NCBI RefSeq assembly: GCF_024171765.1
Contig: NZ_JAMTCI010000003.1
Span: 124,001-188,000, forward strand
Length of the DNA stretch: 64,000 nucleotides
Reading direction: 5' to 3'
Source: Williamsia deligens
GTDB taxonomy: Bacteria; Actinomycetota; Actinomycetes; Mycobacteriales; Mycobacteriaceae
Shown here one piece after another: positions 29,257 through 38,696 of this stretch. The notes below the pieces were generated by a model. The model did no database searches. It saw only the letters and a program-made list of their open reading frames with translations, and was not told the DNA's origin. The translations under genes were made by a program, and so were the position numbers. Position 1 is the first letter of the stretch. Each line of letters opens with the position of its first letter.

Positions 29257-29743
29257 TCGTCTGTTTTCCGACGAACTGAGCCGCGATCTGCGGTGCTCCC
29301 TGCGGTTGTTGCTGGACGACGCGTTCGACGGTGACTTCTCCGACGACGACCGGGATCACGCTCTCGGCGGGACACACCTGCTCGCCGACATCGGCGGCAT
29401 GCTCGTCGGTCACGCGTCGGTAGTGCCGCGACGGGTCACCATGGCCCGTCGCGAACTGTCCTGCGGCTACGTCGAGGCTGTCGCGGTCGGTGCGTCCGCC
29501 CGTCGTCGGGGACTGGGCGTCGCACTGATGGCCGCGGTGGACGTTCTGGTGAGTGACCACGAACACAGCGGTTGGGTGACGTGGCGTGGCCGATTGGCCG
29601 TCCGATCAGCGGGTGGCGACGTCGTCGAGACCCAAGACGGACGCGGTTCCGTCATGGTCCACGGAGACGAATGGGTGATCGCGTCGGCCCACGACGAGAC
29701 CCCGACGATGGCGATCGACGACCGCCCCGGAGATCCCTGGTAG
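29237..29743 (+). pseudogene. decayed aminoglycoside 2'-N-acetyltransferase (AAC(2')-I-like) remnant
   Basis: The frame resembles AAC(2')-I GNAT enzymes from near the N terminus to the end: FDGDFSDDDRDHALGGTH, HASVVPRRV, CGYVEAVAV with the base glutamate, and a final GDPW. About 16 residues are missing between AVDVLVSDHEH and SGWVTW. In AAC(2')-Ic this segment holds the loop ending in RRLY, whose tyrosine (Tyr126) is the proposed general acid. There is no ATG or GTG at the front. The only candidate start, TTG at 29237, lies in the loop of the ctaF terminator. I read it as an inactivated gene with an in-frame deletion, though a short expressed GNAT-like protein cannot be ruled out. The family acetylates aminoglycosides or cell-wall amino sugars. 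Confidence 0.65.
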
Positions 29744-29748
29744 CTCCC

Positions 29749-30051
29749 GCCCACCCCGTCGACCGGGCGGTTGGAGGCGTTCGTTGGGCGGTTGGAACAC
29801 CCCTGCTGCGCCCAATCGACGACTTGTACTGCCCACCCGACAGCTCCTGCCGCCCACCCGACGATTCCTGCTGCCCACTCGACGGTTTCTGTCGCCCACT
29901 TGACGGGTTCCTGCTGCCCAGCAGACGAACTCCACGGCGGTCGAGTGGGCGGTTGGAGACGTTCGTTGGGCGGCCGGGATGTTCCCGCCGCCCAACGGGC
30001 GGTCCCCACCGCCCAATAAGCGGTCCCTACCGCCCAACAGACGGTGCGGAC
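29749..30051. repeat. array of degenerate 21-bp repeats in both orientations
   Basis: This gene-free stretch between the AAC remnant and qcrB holds units with a GCCCA core (complement TGGGC) spaced 21 bp apart. Forward cores start at 29810, 29831, 29852, 29873, 29894 and 29916, and again at 29990, 30011 and 30032. Two inverted cores precede each forward block (29764/29785 and 29946/29967), and each inverted pair contains GGCGGTTGGAG and CGTTCGTTGGGCGG. The pattern inverted-inverted-forward block therefore occurs twice. Units are contiguous, with no spacers. One strand could encode heptad peptides but lacks normal coding character. The function is unknown. Confidence 0.85.
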
Positions 30052-30088
30052 TCAGACGCGATGGGGGAGGGGAGGGGCAGATACGACA

Positions 30089-30120
30089 ACGGCGGCGGAT
30101 CCGTGTGGATCCGCCGCCGT
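30089..30120 (-). terminator. terminator of the ctaE-qcrCAB operon
   Basis: A perfect 14-bp stem (30089-30102 with 30107-30120) with loop GTGT starts 21 bp beyond the qcrB stop. It separates the operon from the repeat array. Confidence 0.8.
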
Positions 30121-30141
30121 CGTGTCTGTGTGACCGGAAGG

Positions 30142-31767
30142 TCACTCGAGCATGCGCCCGCCCTTCGACTGAAGGTTCGAGAGGGCCTCGTGCTCGGCAC
30201 GATGGTTCTCGTGCTCGATCTCGCGGGCCAGCTGCTGCTCTTCCGGAGGATCGGCCACCATGAGTGAACCGGTACCGGGAGAGCCGGCCGAGCCCAGCTT
30301 GTTCATCCGCTTGGGCAGTGCAGCACCCTCGTACGGCAGCGGGATCGGGTGACCATGACCGTCGACGGGGCCGAGCGGCTGATGCACCTCGATGTACTCA
30401 CCGCGCGGCATCCGCTTGATGATGCCGGTCTCGATGCCGTGCTCGAGCACCGCACGGTCACTGCGCTGCAGAGCGAGCGCCCAGCGGTAGGCGATGTAGT
30501 ACGCCAGCGGCGGCACCACGATGAGACCGATGCGACCCATCCACGTCGTCGCGTTCAGCGAGATGTGGAACTTGAGCGCGATGATGTCGTTCATGCACGA
30601 CAGCGTCAGCACCACGTAGAACGCCAGCGCCATCGCCCCGATCGCGGTACGGACCGGGACGTCACGCGGACGCTGCAGCAGGTTGTGGTGTGCGTCGTCG
30701 CCCGTGAGCTTCTTCTCGATCCACGGGTAGGCCATCATCGCCATGACCACCACGCCGATGATGACGACGACCCAGAAGATCGCCGGGATCGTGTACGTGT
30801 TGCCGAAGTAGATCTCCCACGCGGGCATCAACCGGGCCATGCCGTCGGTCCACATCATGTAGATGTCCGGCTGCGAGCCGGCGGACACGTGGGCCGGGTT
30901 GTACGGGCCGATGGTCCAGATCGGGTTGATCTGCAGGACGCCGGCCATGATCGCGAGGATGCCGAAGGTCACCGCGAAGAACGCACCCGACTTCACCGCG
31001 AAGACCGGCAGGATGCGGACGCCGACGACGTTCTTCTCCGTGCGGCCCGGGCCGGGGAACTGGGTGTGCTTCTGGTACCAGACCAGCGCCAGGTGCGCGC
31101 CGATCAGCGCCAGGATGATCCCCGGGAAGAGCAGCACGTGGAGGATGTACAGGCGCGGGATGATGATGTCGCCGGGGAAGTCGCCACCGAACAGGGCCCA
31201 GTGGACCCAGGTGCCGACGACCGGGATACCCATGACGATGCCCGACATCGCGGCGCGGACGCCGGTGCCCGAGAGCAGGTCGTCGGGGAGCGAGTAGCCG
31301 AAGAAGCCCTCGAACATCGCCAGCAGCAGCAGCACGCAACCGATGACCCAGTTGGCCTCACGGGGCCGACGGAACGCACCGGTGAAGAAGATGCGCGCCA
31401 TGTGGACGATGATCGCGGCCGCGAACAGCAGCGCCGCCCAGTGGTGGATCTGACGGACGAACAACCCGCCGCGCACGTCGAACGAGATGTCGAGAGCGGT
31501 GGCGTACGCGCGGCTCATCTCCACGCCGTTCAGCGGCTGGTACGACCCGTGATAGGTGACCTCCGCCATCGACGGGTCGAAGAAGAGGGTCAGGTAGACG
31601 CCCGAGATCAGCAGGATCACGAAGCTGTACAGCGCGATCTCGCCGAGCAGGAACGACCAGTGCGTCGGGAAGACCTTGTTGATCTGCCGACGCAGGCCTG
31701 CTGCGACGTGATATCGAGAGTCGACTTCGTTCGCCTGTGATGCCGCGCGGTCAGCGATGGCACTCAT
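30142..31767 (-). CDS. qcrB: cytochrome bc1 complex cytochrome b subunit
   Basis: The 541-aa membrane protein is the quinol-oxidising core of complex III. It has an N-terminal extension, then a cytochrome b with eight or more helices. The first heme-ligand region is [26 protein letters not shown], and the Qo-site region and a second histidine pair lie further on ([21 protein letters not shown]). A ~120-residue hydrophilic C-terminal tail ([19 protein letters not shown] onwards) is typical of actinobacteria. The ATG overlaps the qcrA stop as ATGA. It is the last gene of ctaE-qcrC-qcrA-qcrB and forms the obligate bcc-aa3 supercomplex with the CtaC/E/F subunits. It corresponds to the protein targeted by imidazopyridine drugs in mycobacteria. 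Confidence 0.96.
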   Translation of the reverse strand: MSAIADRAASQANEVDSRYHVAAGLRRQINKVFPTHWSFLLGEIALYSFVILLISGVYLTLFFDPSMAEVTYHGSYQPLNGVEMSRAYATALDISFDVRGGLFVRQIHHWAALLFAAAIIVHMARIFFTGAFRRPREANWVIGCVLLLLAMFEGFFGYSLPDDLLSGTGVRAAMSGIVMGIPVVGTWVHWALFGGDFPGDIIIPRLYILHVLLFPGIILALIGAHLALVWYQKHTQFPGPGRTEKNVVGVRILPVFAVKSGAFFAVTFGILAIMAGVLQINPIWTIGPYNPAHVSAGSQPDIYMMWTDGMARLMPAWEIYFGNTYTIPAIFWVVVIIGVVVMAMMAYPWIEKKLTGDDAHHNLLQRPRDVPVRTAIGAMALAFYVVLTLSCMNDIIALKFHISLNATTWMGRIGLIVVPPLAYYIAYRWALALQRSDRAVLEHGIETGIIKRMPRGEYIEVHQPLGPVDGHGHPIPLPYEGAALPKRMNKLGSAGSPGTGSLMVADPPEEQQLAREIEHENHRAEHEALSNLQSKGGRMLE

Positions 31768-32969
31768 GGCTTGTCCTTCCCTTGGCCGCGTTCCCAGAAC
31801 GCCGGTCCGACAGGCTCTATGTAGTCGCCTGCTGCAACCATGTATCCCTGATTGTTCACCGTGATCGGGAGTTGTGCCAGTGCCCGCGCTGCGGGACCGA
31901 ACACAGGCTTGCCGTACTCCAGGGCGTTGAACTGGCTCTGGTGGCACGGGCACAAGATCCGGTTGGTCTGCTGCTCGTACAGCGAGGTCGGGCACCCGAG
32001 GTGCGAGCAGACCTTGGTGTAGGCGATGTAGTCGCCGTAGTTGAAGCTCTCCTGGCCCTGACGCTTGATCAGCTTCGCCGTGTCCGTCGGACGCAGGCGG
32101 ATCAGCATGACGGGGTTACGGACGGCCCGCAGACCCTGACGCAGCTTCTCGCGGGACTCCTCGGTGGCACCGAAGCCGTCCGAGAGCCGCCACGGGAAGA
32201 CGGTCTCCATGGCGCCGGCGTCGAGGTCCTCGGGACGGACCAGGACGACCTGCGCGGGGTCACCGGTGTCGCGACGGAGGAACACCGTCTCGTTCGGGGT
32301 CTTCGGGTCGTTGTAGATCGGCGACCACCCGGTGTGCCAGAGGTCGGAGTCCTTGCCCTTGGCCCACGGGTTCTTGACGATGCCACCGAGGAGGGCGACG
32401 ACGCCGGTGAACGCGAACGCCCCGACACCGAACGCGGCCGACCCGATGATCATCTTGCGACGACCGATCGTCGACGTGGTGCCCGCGTTGGCGAGCAGCG
32501 CCGTCGTGGTGGCGCGGTCGATGTCGTTGGAGCCGCCGTCGTGGCGGTCCTGCACCGAGATCTCCTCGGGAATGAACTTCTTCGTGTACTGCACCAGCCC
32601 GATGCCGACCGCGAGGATCGACAGACCGAACGTCACACCGAGCAACGGCGTGTTCAGCGTGTACAGGAAGTAGTTCTTCTCGTCGGGGAGGACGAACTCC
32701 CAGTGGTTGAACGCGAAGATGACGAAGCATGCGAGCGCGGACAGACCGGCGACGGTGAACCAGAAGGCGACCGACCGCTCGGCGCGCTTCTCGGCCTTCG
32801 TCCCCGGGGTCGGGAAGCGCTCGACGCGGTGGATGATCTCCACGCCGTCGAGGTTCGTACCGAGCTTGACGAGCTCGTCGTTGCTCATCTTGTCGAGCTG
32901 GTCCTTGGTGAAGGTCGGGGGGTGGTTGGTGCCCTCCGTCTTCTCCGGTGTCGTCGTCTCGTCGCTCAT
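31764..32969 (-). CDS. qcrA: Rieske iron-sulfur subunit of the cytochrome bc1 complex
   Basis: The 401-aa protein carries three transmembrane helices (near 70-90, 110-130 and 175-200) rather than the single one of most bacteria, an actinobacterial trait. The C-terminal Rieske domain binds a 2Fe-2S cluster through CSHLGC and CPCHQS. A twin-arginine-like [20 protein letters not shown] precedes the third helix, suggesting Tat-assisted insertion of the folded domain. The ATG at 32969 overlaps the qcrC stop as ATGA. The length agrees with Rv2195. It shuttles electrons from quinol at QcrB to the cytochrome cc of QcrC. Confidence 0.96.
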   Translation of the reverse strand: MSDETTTPEKTEGTNHPPTFTKDQLDKMSNDELVKLGTNLDGVEIIHRVERFPTPGTKAEKRAERSVAFWFTVAGLSALACFVIFAFNHWEFVLPDEKNYFLYTLNTPLLGVTFGLSILAVGIGLVQYTKKFIPEEISVQDRHDGGSNDIDRATTTALLANAGTTSTIGRRKMIIGSAAFGVGAFAFTGVVALLGGIVKNPWAKGKDSDLWHTGWSPIYNDPKTPNETVFLRRDTGDPAQVVLVRPEDLDAGAMETVFPWRLSDGFGATEESREKLRQGLRAVRNPVMLIRLRPTDTAKLIKRQGQESFNYGDYIAYTKVCSHLGCPTSLYEQQTNRILCPCHQSQFNALEYGKPVFGPAARALAQLPITVNNQGYMVAAGDYIEPVGPAFWERGQGKDKP

Positions 32970-33853
32970 GACCGTGATCCAATCCACATCGCCGAGGCGA
33001 CCACGGCGACGACGCCGATGACCCACATGGCCATGCCCTCGGACACGGGGCCGAAGCCGCCGAGCGCGTACCCGCCCTGGGGGTTGGTCGTGGTGGCGTA
33101 CTTGATGTAGCCGATGACGTCCTTCTTCTCGTCCGGCGTGAGCTGGCGATCGGAGAACTTCGGCATGTTCTGCGGGCCGCTGAGCATGGCGGTGTAGATC
33201 TGCTGCTCGTTGGCCGGGTCGAGGTTGGGCGCGTACTTGCCCGAGGACAGAGCACCACCGCGACCGGTGAAGTTGTGGCAGGAGGCGCAGTTCAGACGGA
33301 AGAGCTCACTGCCGAGGGCGACGTCGCTGCCGCGCAGCGACCCCTGTGCCTTGACCGGGTAGCCGTTCTCCATCTTGACGGTGCCGTCGGCGTTCTTCTC
33401 GTAGACGACGGTGGGGCCGCCACCGACCGACTGCACGTAGGCGCCGAGCTGGTCGACCTGGCTCTCGGTGAACTTCGGTGGCTTGCGGGCGGCCTGGGCC
33501 TCGCCGCGGACCGCGGGCATGCGGCCCGAGGACACCTGGAAGTACACCGACGCGTCACCGACACCGACGAGCGAAGGACCGCGGTCCTGGACACCGTCGA
33601 GGTTCTTGCCGTGACAGGTGATGCACGACGTCTCGTAGAGCTTCTTGCCGTCCTGAATGAGGGCGGCGTTCGACTGCGCGTCGGCCGTGGCGACCTGCGG
33701 CGTGGGTGTGATCGCGGCGGCCAGGCCACCGGCGACGACGAGCCCGGCCAGCAGGAGCAGTGCACCGCTGGCGCGACGACGCAGCTTGCGACGGGCCTTC
33801 GCGCGCCGGGCCTCGGTCGCCCGAGGGGTCCCGGGCGGGGGAGAAGAACTCAT
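32966..33853 (-). CDS. qcrC: diheme cytochrome c subunit of the cytochrome bc1 complex
   Basis: The 295-aa protein has a basic N terminus and signal-anchor helix ([20 protein letters not shown]). Two cytochrome c folds follow with heme motifs CITCHG and CASCHN and their distal methionines. A C-terminal transmembrane helix is [17 protein letters not shown]. The second c domain replaces a soluble cytochrome c and hands electrons directly to CuA of CtaC, the basis of the supercomplex. The ATG start at 33853 is 65 bp after the ctaE stop, and the end overlaps qcrA. Confidence 0.96.
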   Translation of the reverse strand: MSSSPPPGTPRATEARRAKARRKLRRRASGALLLLAGLVVAGGLAAAITPTPQVATADAQSNAALIQDGKKLYETSCITCHGKNLDGVQDRGPSLVGVGDASVYFQVSSGRMPAVRGEAQAARKPPKFTESQVDQLGAYVQSVGGGPTVVYEKNADGTVKMENGYPVKAQGSLRGSDVALGSELFRLNCASCHNFTGRGGALSSGKYAPNLDPANEQQIYTAMLSGPQNMPKFSDRQLTPDEKKDVIGYIKYATTTNPQGGYALGGFGPVSEGMAMWVIGVVAVVASAMWIGSRS

Positions 33854-33918
33854 CTCTGCTCTCTCTGGTCGTGACGAATGGAGCGGGTGGGGGCGGACCG
33901 GGGCTGACCGGGCCGCGC

Positions 33919-34530
33919 TCACCGGATGAAGTAGATGGTGGCGAACAGGCCGATCCACACGATGTCGACGAAGTGCCAGTAGTACGAGACGACGATCGCG
34001 GCCGTTGCTTGTGCCGGCGTGAACTTGCTGAGCCGCGTGCGGATCAGCAGGAATATGAAGGCGACGAGGCCGCCGATGACGTGCAGGCCGTGGAACCCGG
34101 TCGCCATGTAGAAGACCGACCCGTAGGCGCTCGACGACAGGGTCGTGCCCTCGTGGACCAGGTGGTAGTACTCGTAGCCCTGACCGCTCACGAAGAACGC
34201 GCCCATGAAGAAGGTGAGGATGTACCAGCGGCGCAGGCCGAAGACGTCGCCGCGCTCGGCGGCGAAGACGCCCATCTGGCAGGTCACCGAGGACAGGACC
34301 AGCACCGCCGTCACGGGGATGGCGAGGAAGAGGTTGAGCTTCGTGGGCTCCGGGGGCCAGTTGCCGCCCGAGTTCGCGCGGGCCACGAAGTACATCGCGA
34401 AGAGGCCCGCGAAGAACATCAGCTCGCTGGACAACCACACGATGGTGCCGACGCTGACCATGTTCGGCCTGTTCAGCGAGTGCACTCGCGACGTGATGGC
34501 CGTGCCCTGGGTACCCGCAACGCTAGTCAC
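33919..34530 (-). CDS. ctaE: cytochrome c oxidase subunit III
   Basis: The 203-aa protein has five transmembrane helices and the subunit III hallmarks: [24 protein letters not shown] near the N terminus, [20 protein letters not shown] and [14 protein letters not shown]. It stabilises the aa3 oxidase, whose subunit I (ctaD) is encoded elsewhere. The GTG start ([18 protein letters not shown]) gives the normal length. It heads the operon ctaE-qcrC-qcrA-qcrB and is divergent from a hypothetical gene, with promoters in the 80-bp gap between them. Confidence 0.95.
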   Translation of the reverse strand: MTSVAGTQGTAITSRVHSLNRPNMVSVGTIVWLSSELMFFAGLFAMYFVARANSGGNWPPEPTKLNLFLAIPVTAVLVLSSVTCQMGVFAAERGDVFGLRRWYILTFFMGAFFVSGQGYEYYHLVHEGTTLSSSAYGSVFYMATGFHGLHVIGGLVAFIFLLIRTRLSKFTPAQATAAIVVSYYWHFVDIVWIGLFATIYFIR

Positions 34531-34610
34531 AGACTGAAGTATGACGGTTCGTAGTATCCCGTGACCACCTGGGTACCGAAAATGTCGTCGACGAAACAGG
34601 AGCACCGGTC

Positions 34611-35084
34611 ATGACCCGAGACCTCAACGGCAAGACGGTGCGCCCCGGCGTGCTGAAGCGCTGGGCGGGCCGCCTCGGCGGCCGCGGCGGCGACGCGGCC
34701 GACGCACCCCTGGACGACCCCGCGCTGGTGCTGGTCGCGCAGAGTTTCGACGACGCGGCGGCGAGTTCGTCGGTCCTCGCCGACTCCGGGTGGAGGGAGG
34801 CCGACGAGGTCGTCGTGACCCACCTCGTGACGGTGCCCGCAGGCCGTGAGGGAGAGGTCGAGGAGACCGCGGCGCAGGACGGCTACCGGCGTGTCGAACC
34901 GTCCGCGGTCCCGGACGACGTGGTCGGTGCGGTGCCCTCCGGTGCGTCACTGGTGGCGTTGGCGCGACCGCAGCTCCTCGACGCACTGCATCTCTCCCAG
35001 GAACGGTCGCGGATGGCCGGGCTCGGAGCCCGCCACGAGGGGACCGTCCTCGGGTGGCAGGTGCGACAGCGTCCACCCCGCTAG
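34611..35084 (+). CDS. hypothetical protein (157 aa)
   Basis: I do not recognise this protein. It is a soluble, Ala/Val-rich alpha/beta protein with alternating segments such as [25 protein letters not shown] and [14 protein letters not shown], and it has no cysteine, signal peptide or membrane helix. The pattern resembles a small globular domain of about 120 residues after a basic N terminus. ACAGGAGCAC supplies a ribosome site 6 nt before the ATG. A TAGTAT box at 34552-34557 could be its promoter. It lies between ctaE (divergent) and trpD (same strand, 22 bp apart) and may have its own short transcript. Confidence 0.7.
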   Translation: MTRDLNGKTVRPGVLKRWAGRLGGRGGDAADAPLDDPALVLVAQSFDDAAASSSVLADSGWREADEVVVTHLVTVPAGREGEVEETAAQDGYRRVEPSAVPDDVVGAVPSGASLVALARPQLLDALHLSQERSRMAGLGARHEGTVLGWQVRQRPPR

Positions 35085-35092
35085 CCCCCGCC

Positions 35093-35098
35093 TAGGCT
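35093..35098 (+). promoter_or_regulatory. -10 box for near-leaderless trpD transcript
   Basis: TAGGCT lies 8 nt before the ATG at 35107. Confidence 0.4.
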
Positions 35099-35106
35099 GC
35101 TCATCC

Positions 35107-36183
35107 ATGAGCACCGCACAGAGCGCGCCCACCAGCTGGCCGGCCGTCCTGGGTGCGTTGTCGCAGCGTCGGGATCTCGCGCCCGCGGACGCGCGGTGGG
35201 CGATGAACGAGATCATGTCCGACGCCGCCACCCCGGCGCAGATCGCGGCGTTCGGCATCGCGCTGAAGATCAAAGGGCCCGCGCCCGAGGAGCTGACCGC
35301 GTTGGCCGCCGAGATGCTGGCGCACGCGGTGACCGTGCCCGTGGAGGGCCTCGCCGTCGACATCGTAGGCACCGGCGGCGATCGCGCGCAGACGGTGAAC
35401 ATCTCGACGATGGCCTCGGTGGTGGTGGCGGCGAGCGGCGTGCCCGTGGTCAAGCACGGCAACCGCGCCCAGACCTCACGCAGCGGCGGTGCGGACGTCC
35501 TCGAGTCCCTCGGCGTCGACATCACTCTCGACGCCGCCGGGGTGGCGCGATGTGTGGCCGAGGTCGGGATCGGCTTCTGCTTCGCGCCCGTGTTCCACCC
35601 GGCGCTGCGGTTCGCCTCCGCCCCGCGCAAGGAGATCGGCATCCCCACCGTCTTCAACGTGTTGGGTCCGCTCACCAACCCCGCCCGCCCGGGCGCGGGT
35701 CTGGTCGGCTGCGCCTTCGAGGACCTGGCACCGGTCGTGGCACAGGCGTTCGCCGACCGCGGCGACACCGTGCTGGTGGCCCGCGGCGACGATGGGCTCG
35801 ACGAACTGACGACGACGGCGACCTCGACGGTCTGGGTGGCGGCGTCCGGCGGTGTCGTGGAACTGCACCTCGACCCCCGGAGACTGGGCATCGCGTTCTG
35901 TGATCCGGCCGACCTGCGCGGCGGCGACGCCGATCGCAACGCCGCGGTCGCGCGGGACGTGTTCGCGGGGCGGCCGGGACCGGTACGGGACGCGGTCCTG
36001 CTCAACGCGGCCGGCGCAGCCGTCGCGCACGATCTGGCGTCCACCGGGGCAGCGCTCTCGTCGGAGGCGCCCCTGGACGATCTCGAGGGACGTCTGCGGG
36101 ACGCGCTGCGCCGGATGTCCGCTGCGATCGACGACGGGTCGGCCGCGGCACTGCTCGACCGCTGGGCCGCCTTCCGGGCCTGA
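35107..36183 (+). CDS. trpD: anthranilate phosphoribosyltransferase
   Basis: The 358-aa enzyme joins anthranilate to phosphoribosyl pyrophosphate in tryptophan synthesis. The PRPP-binding loop [14 protein letters not shown] (near residues 90-103), [29 protein letters not shown] and the metal-site aspartate/glutamate in GDDGLDELT are all present. As in mycobacteria (Rv2192c), the gene stands alone beside ctaE and apart from the other trp genes. No trp attenuator is apparent upstream. About 30 bp follow before the convergent Lrp-type gene. Confidence 0.95.
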   Translation: MSTAQSAPTSWPAVLGALSQRRDLAPADARWAMNEIMSDAATPAQIAAFGIALKIKGPAPEELTALAAEMLAHAVTVPVEGLAVDIVGTGGDRAQTVNISTMASVVVAASGVPVVKHGNRAQTSRSGGADVLESLGVDITLDAAGVARCVAEVGIGFCFAPVFHPALRFASAPRKEIGIPTVFNVLGPLTNPARPGAGLVGCAFEDLAPVVAQAFADRGDTVLVARGDDGLDELTTTATSTVWVAASGGVVELHLDPRRLGIAFCDPADLRGGDADRNAAVARDVFAGRPGPVRDAVLLNAAGAAVAHDLASTGAALSSEAPLDDLEGRLRDALRRMSAAIDDGSAAALLDRWAAFRA

Positions 36184-36213
36184 GGGACTCAGCCGTCGGC
36201 GACGGCGTGGGCC

Positions 36214-36489
36214 TCACTCACCGATGGCGAACCCCGCGTCGACGTCGGCGCTGGAGTACGCCTTGAACGCGATGTGGGTGGCGGTGTGCCGCACGCCCGC
36301 GAGCTTGTTGATCGTCCCGGTGACGACCTTCGCGACGCTCTCGTGGTCGCGGACGCGCACGATCGCGATCAGGTCGACGTCACCGGCACACGAGAACACC
36401 TCCCGCACACCGTCGACGTCGGCGACGGCCTGGGCCGTCTCGTCGATCGCGTGGACGTCTGCCGAGATGAGGACGATGGCCGTGATCAC
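36214..36489 (-). CDS. Lrp/AsnC-type ligand-binding (RAM) domain protein without DNA-binding domain
   Basis: The 91-aa protein begins at a GTG overlapping the stop of the nuclease gene (GTGA). It consists of a single alpha/beta RAM domain: VITAIVLISADVHAIDETAQAVADVDGVREVF, GDVDLIAIVRVRDHESVAKVV and TATHIAFKAYS. It lacks the helix-turn-helix of full Lrp proteins. Stand-alone RAM proteins bind amino acids or partner with full-length Lrp regulators. Coupling to a DNA-repair-type nuclease is unusual in functional terms but follows the conserved order in this group. It may sense an amino acid such as tryptophan, given trpD nearby, but that is speculation. Confidence 0.88.
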   Translation of the reverse strand: MITAIVLISADVHAIDETAQAVADVDGVREVFSCAGDVDLIAIVRVRDHESVAKVVTGTINKLAGVRHTATHIAFKAYSSADVDAGFAIGE

Positions 36490-38285
36490 CCGGTCAACTG
36501 TAGGCGGCGGGGTGTCGGGGTCGGGGTGACCTGAGGCGTGTCGTCGACCCCGCGCAGTTCGCGTGCGCGGTCGCGGGCGAGCGCGACGGTGTCCCGCCAT
36601 CGCGACCACCGCGCCGCCGACCGTGCGGGGACGGCGAACGGGTCCGTGCTGCAGACGATGCGGACATCCGATCCCACCAGCCAGCGGTAGACCAGCGCGG
36701 TCTCCTCCGACGGTGCACCGGCCAGCGGCCCCACGTCGGGGACGACGGTCTCGGCCGACGCGCACAGGGCCTGCGCCACCGGGACCGGTGCGACACCGAT
36801 CGTCGCGACACCGGCGGCGGCGAGTCGCCCGTGACGCACCACCACCAACTCCCACCCACCGGCCCCGTCCGGGCGCGCCGCGACCATCTCGGCGACTGCG
36901 CAGAGGGCGGTGAGGCGCTGACAGCGCTCGAGGGCCCCGAGGGTCAGGGCCAGCCGGTCCCGCAGGCGCGCGGCGGTCTCGAACATCTCGACGCCGGCGA
37001 GGTGTCCGATGCGTGTCAGCACCGACTCGAGCGGAGCGTCGTCGGTACCGGTGATCACCGCGCGGGCGGCGGCGACGGCGGGCCGATACCCCTCGACGTC
37101 GAGGGGTGTGCCCGCGGCGGTGCAGCCGCCGACCGGTGGTCTCCCGTCGGGCCCGGCCGCACACTCGTGCCGCCTGGACGCGGGTATCCGGTGACGACAG
37201 GTCCGCAGGCCGCAGACCCCGGCGATCAGGTCGGCGACCTCGCGGGCGTCGGCGCGGGACCGGATCGGCCCGACGGCGACCTCCCGCGGTGTCCGCGTCA
37301 CCGCCAGGCGCGGATACGGCTCGTCGGTCAGCGTGACCCACCATCCGTCGTGCTGCGCCTTCGACCGGCGGTTGTAGGCGGGTCGGTGCGCGGCCAGCAG
37401 CCGTAGCTCCCGTACGCCCGCCTCCAGGCGGTGCGCGCACTCCACGTGGTCGACACGGGTGGCCAGCGCGATCATCTCCCGCATCCGTGTGCGGGTCTCG
37501 GCGCCGGTGAAGTACTGCCCGGCGCGACGTCGCAGATCGGTGGCGGTGCCGACGTAGAGGACCTCGTCCGACGGGCCGCGGAACAGGTACACGCCCGGGC
37601 GGTTGGGCAGCCCCGCGACCATCGAGCGCTTCGCACGGTGCGCCGCCGGGATGCCGGGCAGGAAGTCGACGAGTTCGCGGTAGGTGTCCACCCCGAGGTT
37701 GCCGACCCGTTCGAAGAGCGCGTGCATCACCTCCACGGTGGCGCGGGCGTCGTCGAGTGCGCGGTGGGTGGGCGTGGTGGACACGGAGAACAGACGCGCC
37801 AGCGCGGACAGCTTCACCGTCGGGGCCTCGTCCTTCGTCAGCACCCGACGCGCCATCTTCACGGTGCACAGGACACGTCGCGGCGCGAAGGTGTGCCCGT
37901 GCGCCGCCGCCGCGGCCCTGAGGAACCCGGTGTCGAAGCGGGCGTTGTGCGCGACGATCACGGCGTCGCGGGCGAACTCCAGGAACGCGGGCAGGACCTC
38001 CTCGATCGGCGGGGCCCGGTAGATCATCGCCTCGGTGATGCCGGTGAGCCGCACGATGTGGGGCGGTATCGCACATCCCGGGTCGACGAGGGTCGCGAAC
38101 TCGCCGAGCACCTCACCGCCACGCACCTTCACGGCGCCGATCTCGGTGATCCGGTCGCGGGCGGGACTGCCCCCGGTCGTCTCGAGGTCGACGATGACGA
38201 AGGTCTCGGCGAACAGTGAGGGCTCCGCGTCCAGGGTCAGCTGCACGGCCGTGTCCGGCGAACCCCTGTGGTCTGCGTGACGCAT
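36486..38285 (-). CDS. DEDDh exonuclease fused to a UvrC-like GIY-YIG nuclease
   Basis: The 599-aa protein joins two nucleases. Residues ~25-195 are a DnaQ-type 3'-5' exonuclease with IVDLETTG, VAHNARFDTGFL and HRALDDARAT. Residues ~205-290 are a GIY-YIG domain (RPGVYLFRGPSDEVLYVGTATDLRRR) as in the N terminus of UvrC and Cho. A cysteine-bearing region (VCGLRTCRHRIP) and a UVR-like helix VEMFETAARLRDRL follow. The counterpart Rv2191 has the same layout. I choose the ATG at 38285 because a TAGTGT box lies exactly 7 nt upstream; ATG 38315 is the alternative. A role in excision repair or processing of lesion-bearing DNA is likely but not shown. Confidence 0.9.
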   Translation of the reverse strand: MRHADHRGSPDTAVQLTLDAEPSLFAETFVIVDLETTGGSPARDRITEIGAVKVRGGEVLGEFATLVDPGCAIPPHIVRLTGITEAMIYRAPPIEEVLPAFLEFARDAVIVAHNARFDTGFLRAAAAAHGHTFAPRRVLCTVKMARRVLTKDEAPTVKLSALARLFSVSTTPTHRALDDARATVEVMHALFERVGNLGVDTYRELVDFLPGIPAAHRAKRSMVAGLPNRPGVYLFRGPSDEVLYVGTATDLRRRAGQYFTGAETRTRMREMIALATRVDHVECAHRLEAGVRELRLLAAHRPAYNRRSKAQHDGWWVTLTDEPYPRLAVTRTPREVAVGPIRSRADAREVADLIAGVCGLRTCRHRIPASRRHECAAGPDGRPPVGGCTAAGTPLDVEGYRPAVAAARAVITGTDDAPLESVLTRIGHLAGVEMFETAARLRDRLALTLGALERCQRLTALCAVAEMVAARPDGAGGWELVVVRHGRLAAAGVATIGVAPVPVAQALCASAETVVPDVGPLAGAPSEETALVYRWLVGSDVRIVCSTDPFAVPARSAARWSRWRDTVALARDRARELRGVDDTPQVTPTPTPRRLQLTG

Positions 38286-38292
38286 GAGGCGA

Positions 38293-38298
38293 ACACTA
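38293..38298 (-). promoter_or_regulatory. -10 box for leaderless nuclease transcript
   Basis: TAGTGT on the minus strand lies 7 nt before the ATG at 38285. Confidence 0.45.
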
Positions 38299-38426
38299 GT
38301 TCGACCCTGCGACATCGCCGCGGACCCCGTTCTTGTCGGTGGTGGGCCCTAGCGTCCACGACGTCCGATCCCGACAGCCGCCCCGGCCGGCCGGGACACG
38401 AATTCCCCAGTGAGACGGAGATCACA

Positions 38427-38696
38427 ATGCACATCGACTGTGCCACCTGTCCCGGCCGCCCCCGGGCATGTGGCGACTGCATCATGGGCGTCCTGATCCC
38501 GGTGCGCAGCGCGGTGATCAGCGATGACGGCGTCGTCACAGCCCAGGACCCCCGGGCCGTCGAGGTCGACGACATCCGCGCCGCCATCGAGACGCTCGTG
38601 GACGCGGGCCTCGTGGGACCGTCGGCCCGCAGGTCACCCATCGTCGTCGAAAAGCGTGCCACCGTAACCGATCTCGCTTCCCGACGCGCCGGCTGA
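38427..38696 (+). CDS. small CxxC-CxxC protein, possible zinc-binding
   Basis: The 89-aa protein starts MHIDCATCPGRPRACGDC, giving the pattern C-x2-C-x6-C-x2-C at its extreme N terminus. This is the geometry of a zinc knuckle or a small Fe-S site. The rest includes VEVDDIRAAIETLVDAGLVGP, an amphipathic helix, and a basic tail. GGAG sits 8 nt before the ATG. The gene lies alone between the divergent nuclease gene and the c-di-AMP riboswitch. Its codon use is like its neighbours. I do not recognise a named family. A DNA- or RNA-binding or regulatory role is possible from the motif alone. Confidence 0.75.
   Translation: MHIDCATCPGRPRACGDCIMGVLIPVRSAVISDDGVVTAQDPRAVEVDDIRAAIETLVDAGLVGPSARRSPIVVEKRATVTDLASRRAG

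Noticed and set aside
29749-30051. Repeat array considered as CRISPR
   Set aside because: Units are contiguous, degenerate and in both orientations, without unique spacers, and no cas gene is nearby.
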